The notes under the pieces were generated by a model. It searched no databases. It saw only the letters and a list, made by a program, of their open reading frames with translations, and was not told the origin of the DNA. A stretch of 5,384 nucleotides of DNA from an uncultured Collinsella sp. (GTDB lineage Bacteria; Actinomycetota; Coriobacteriia; Coriobacteriales; Coriobacteriaceae). Both the position numbers and the translations under genes were made by a program. Below are positions 5,104-5,384 of the stretch, piece after piece; within the stretch, counting starts at the first letter, position 1, and each line of letters opens with the position of its first letter. The stretch lies in NCBI GenBank assembly GCA_902493545.1, contig CABUQI010000087.1:1-5384 (forward strand), read 5' to 3'.

Positions 5104-5384
5104 TCATTTTCCGAGCCAGTTTTTGAACCACCACTCCATGGAGCGGCTCATCTCGGCCATAAAGGGACTGGTGTGTTTGCGGGCGTAGATATCCACCACG
5201 CGCTCGCCCACCTCGCGGGCATGCGGGCGAAACATCGCATCCATCTCGGCCACCTGCGCATCCATGGTCGCGGCATCCGCACGGCAGTAGCGCTCCTCGT
5301 GCACCAGGTTCACCACGGGGTGCGCGATCGCCGGGCGCTCCTTACGGGGCGTGCCGATGATGAGCATCGACAGCGGCATGGTAT
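5104..5384 (-). CDS. C-terminal part of a nitroreductase-family protein (partial)
   Basis: The last 93 codons of a gene that begins beyond the right edge; the frame is open to base 5384 and ends at TGA 5104-5106. An internal ATG at 5377-5379 is not a start, because it falls in the middle of a domain. The hydrophobic strand PLSMLIIGTP, followed by a charged ERPAIAHPVVNLVHEERY, resembles the late beta-strand (ALIALGYP) and following loop of FMN-dependent nitroreductases. The end YARKHTSPFMAEMSRSMEWW resembles C-termini of a nitroreductase subgroup common in anaerobic gut Firmicutes and Actinobacteria. Such enzymes use NAD(P)H and FMN to reduce nitro compounds or quinones, in the cytoplasm. The FMN-binding N-terminal part is outside the window, so the call rests on recall of family patterns. 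A hairpin follows 2 nt after the stop, and the gene is probably a separate unit from kup. Confidence 0.65.
   Translation of the reverse strand, partial: TMPLSMLIIGTPRKERPAIAHPVVNLVHEERYCRADAATMDAQVAEMDAMFRPHAREVGERVVDIYARKHTSPFMAEMSRSMEWWFKNWLGK

Overview
The window comes from a GC-rich bacterial chromosome. Its actinobacterial-looking KdpE/KdpD and Kup proteins, the codon usage and the style of its dispersed hairpins fit a gut Coriobacteriia member; Collinsella is my best guess. That assignment is an inference, because there is no rRNA gene or other marker here.

Layout, left to right: a C-terminal scrap of a plus-strand gene with a lysine-rich tail (1-108); a long hairpin (116-182) between convergent genes; then, all on the minus strand and therefore transcribed right to left, kdpE (207-920), a short kdpD (925-2550), a hairpin with a U-tract (2579-2630), a small single-pass membrane protein gene (2662-2886), kup (2918-4945), an intergenic region with the likely kup promoter (about 4946-5068), a third hairpin (5069-5101) and the C-terminal part of a nitroreductase-family gene (5104-5384, cut by the window edge).

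The central block reads as a potassium module: the Kup uptake permease, a small membrane protein of unknown role 31 bp downstream, then a KdpD/KdpE-type two-component system. No kdpFABC genes are present in the window. The KdpD lacks the entire N-terminal cytoplasmic half (KdpD and Usp-like domains) of classical KdpD and starts just before its four-helix membrane domain. An intrinsic-terminator-like hairpin separates kup and the small gene from kdpDE, and kdpD begins only 28 bp beyond it. The two-component genes are therefore reached either by read-through or attenuation, or from a promoter lying upstream of the hairpin.

Three long hairpins punctuate the window, each at the 3' end of a gene. 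Two share a GGGACAG-centred core and look like members of a dispersed repeat family. Every intergenic stretch is under 300 bases. I saw no tRNA, rRNA, CRISPR array or complete insertion sequence.
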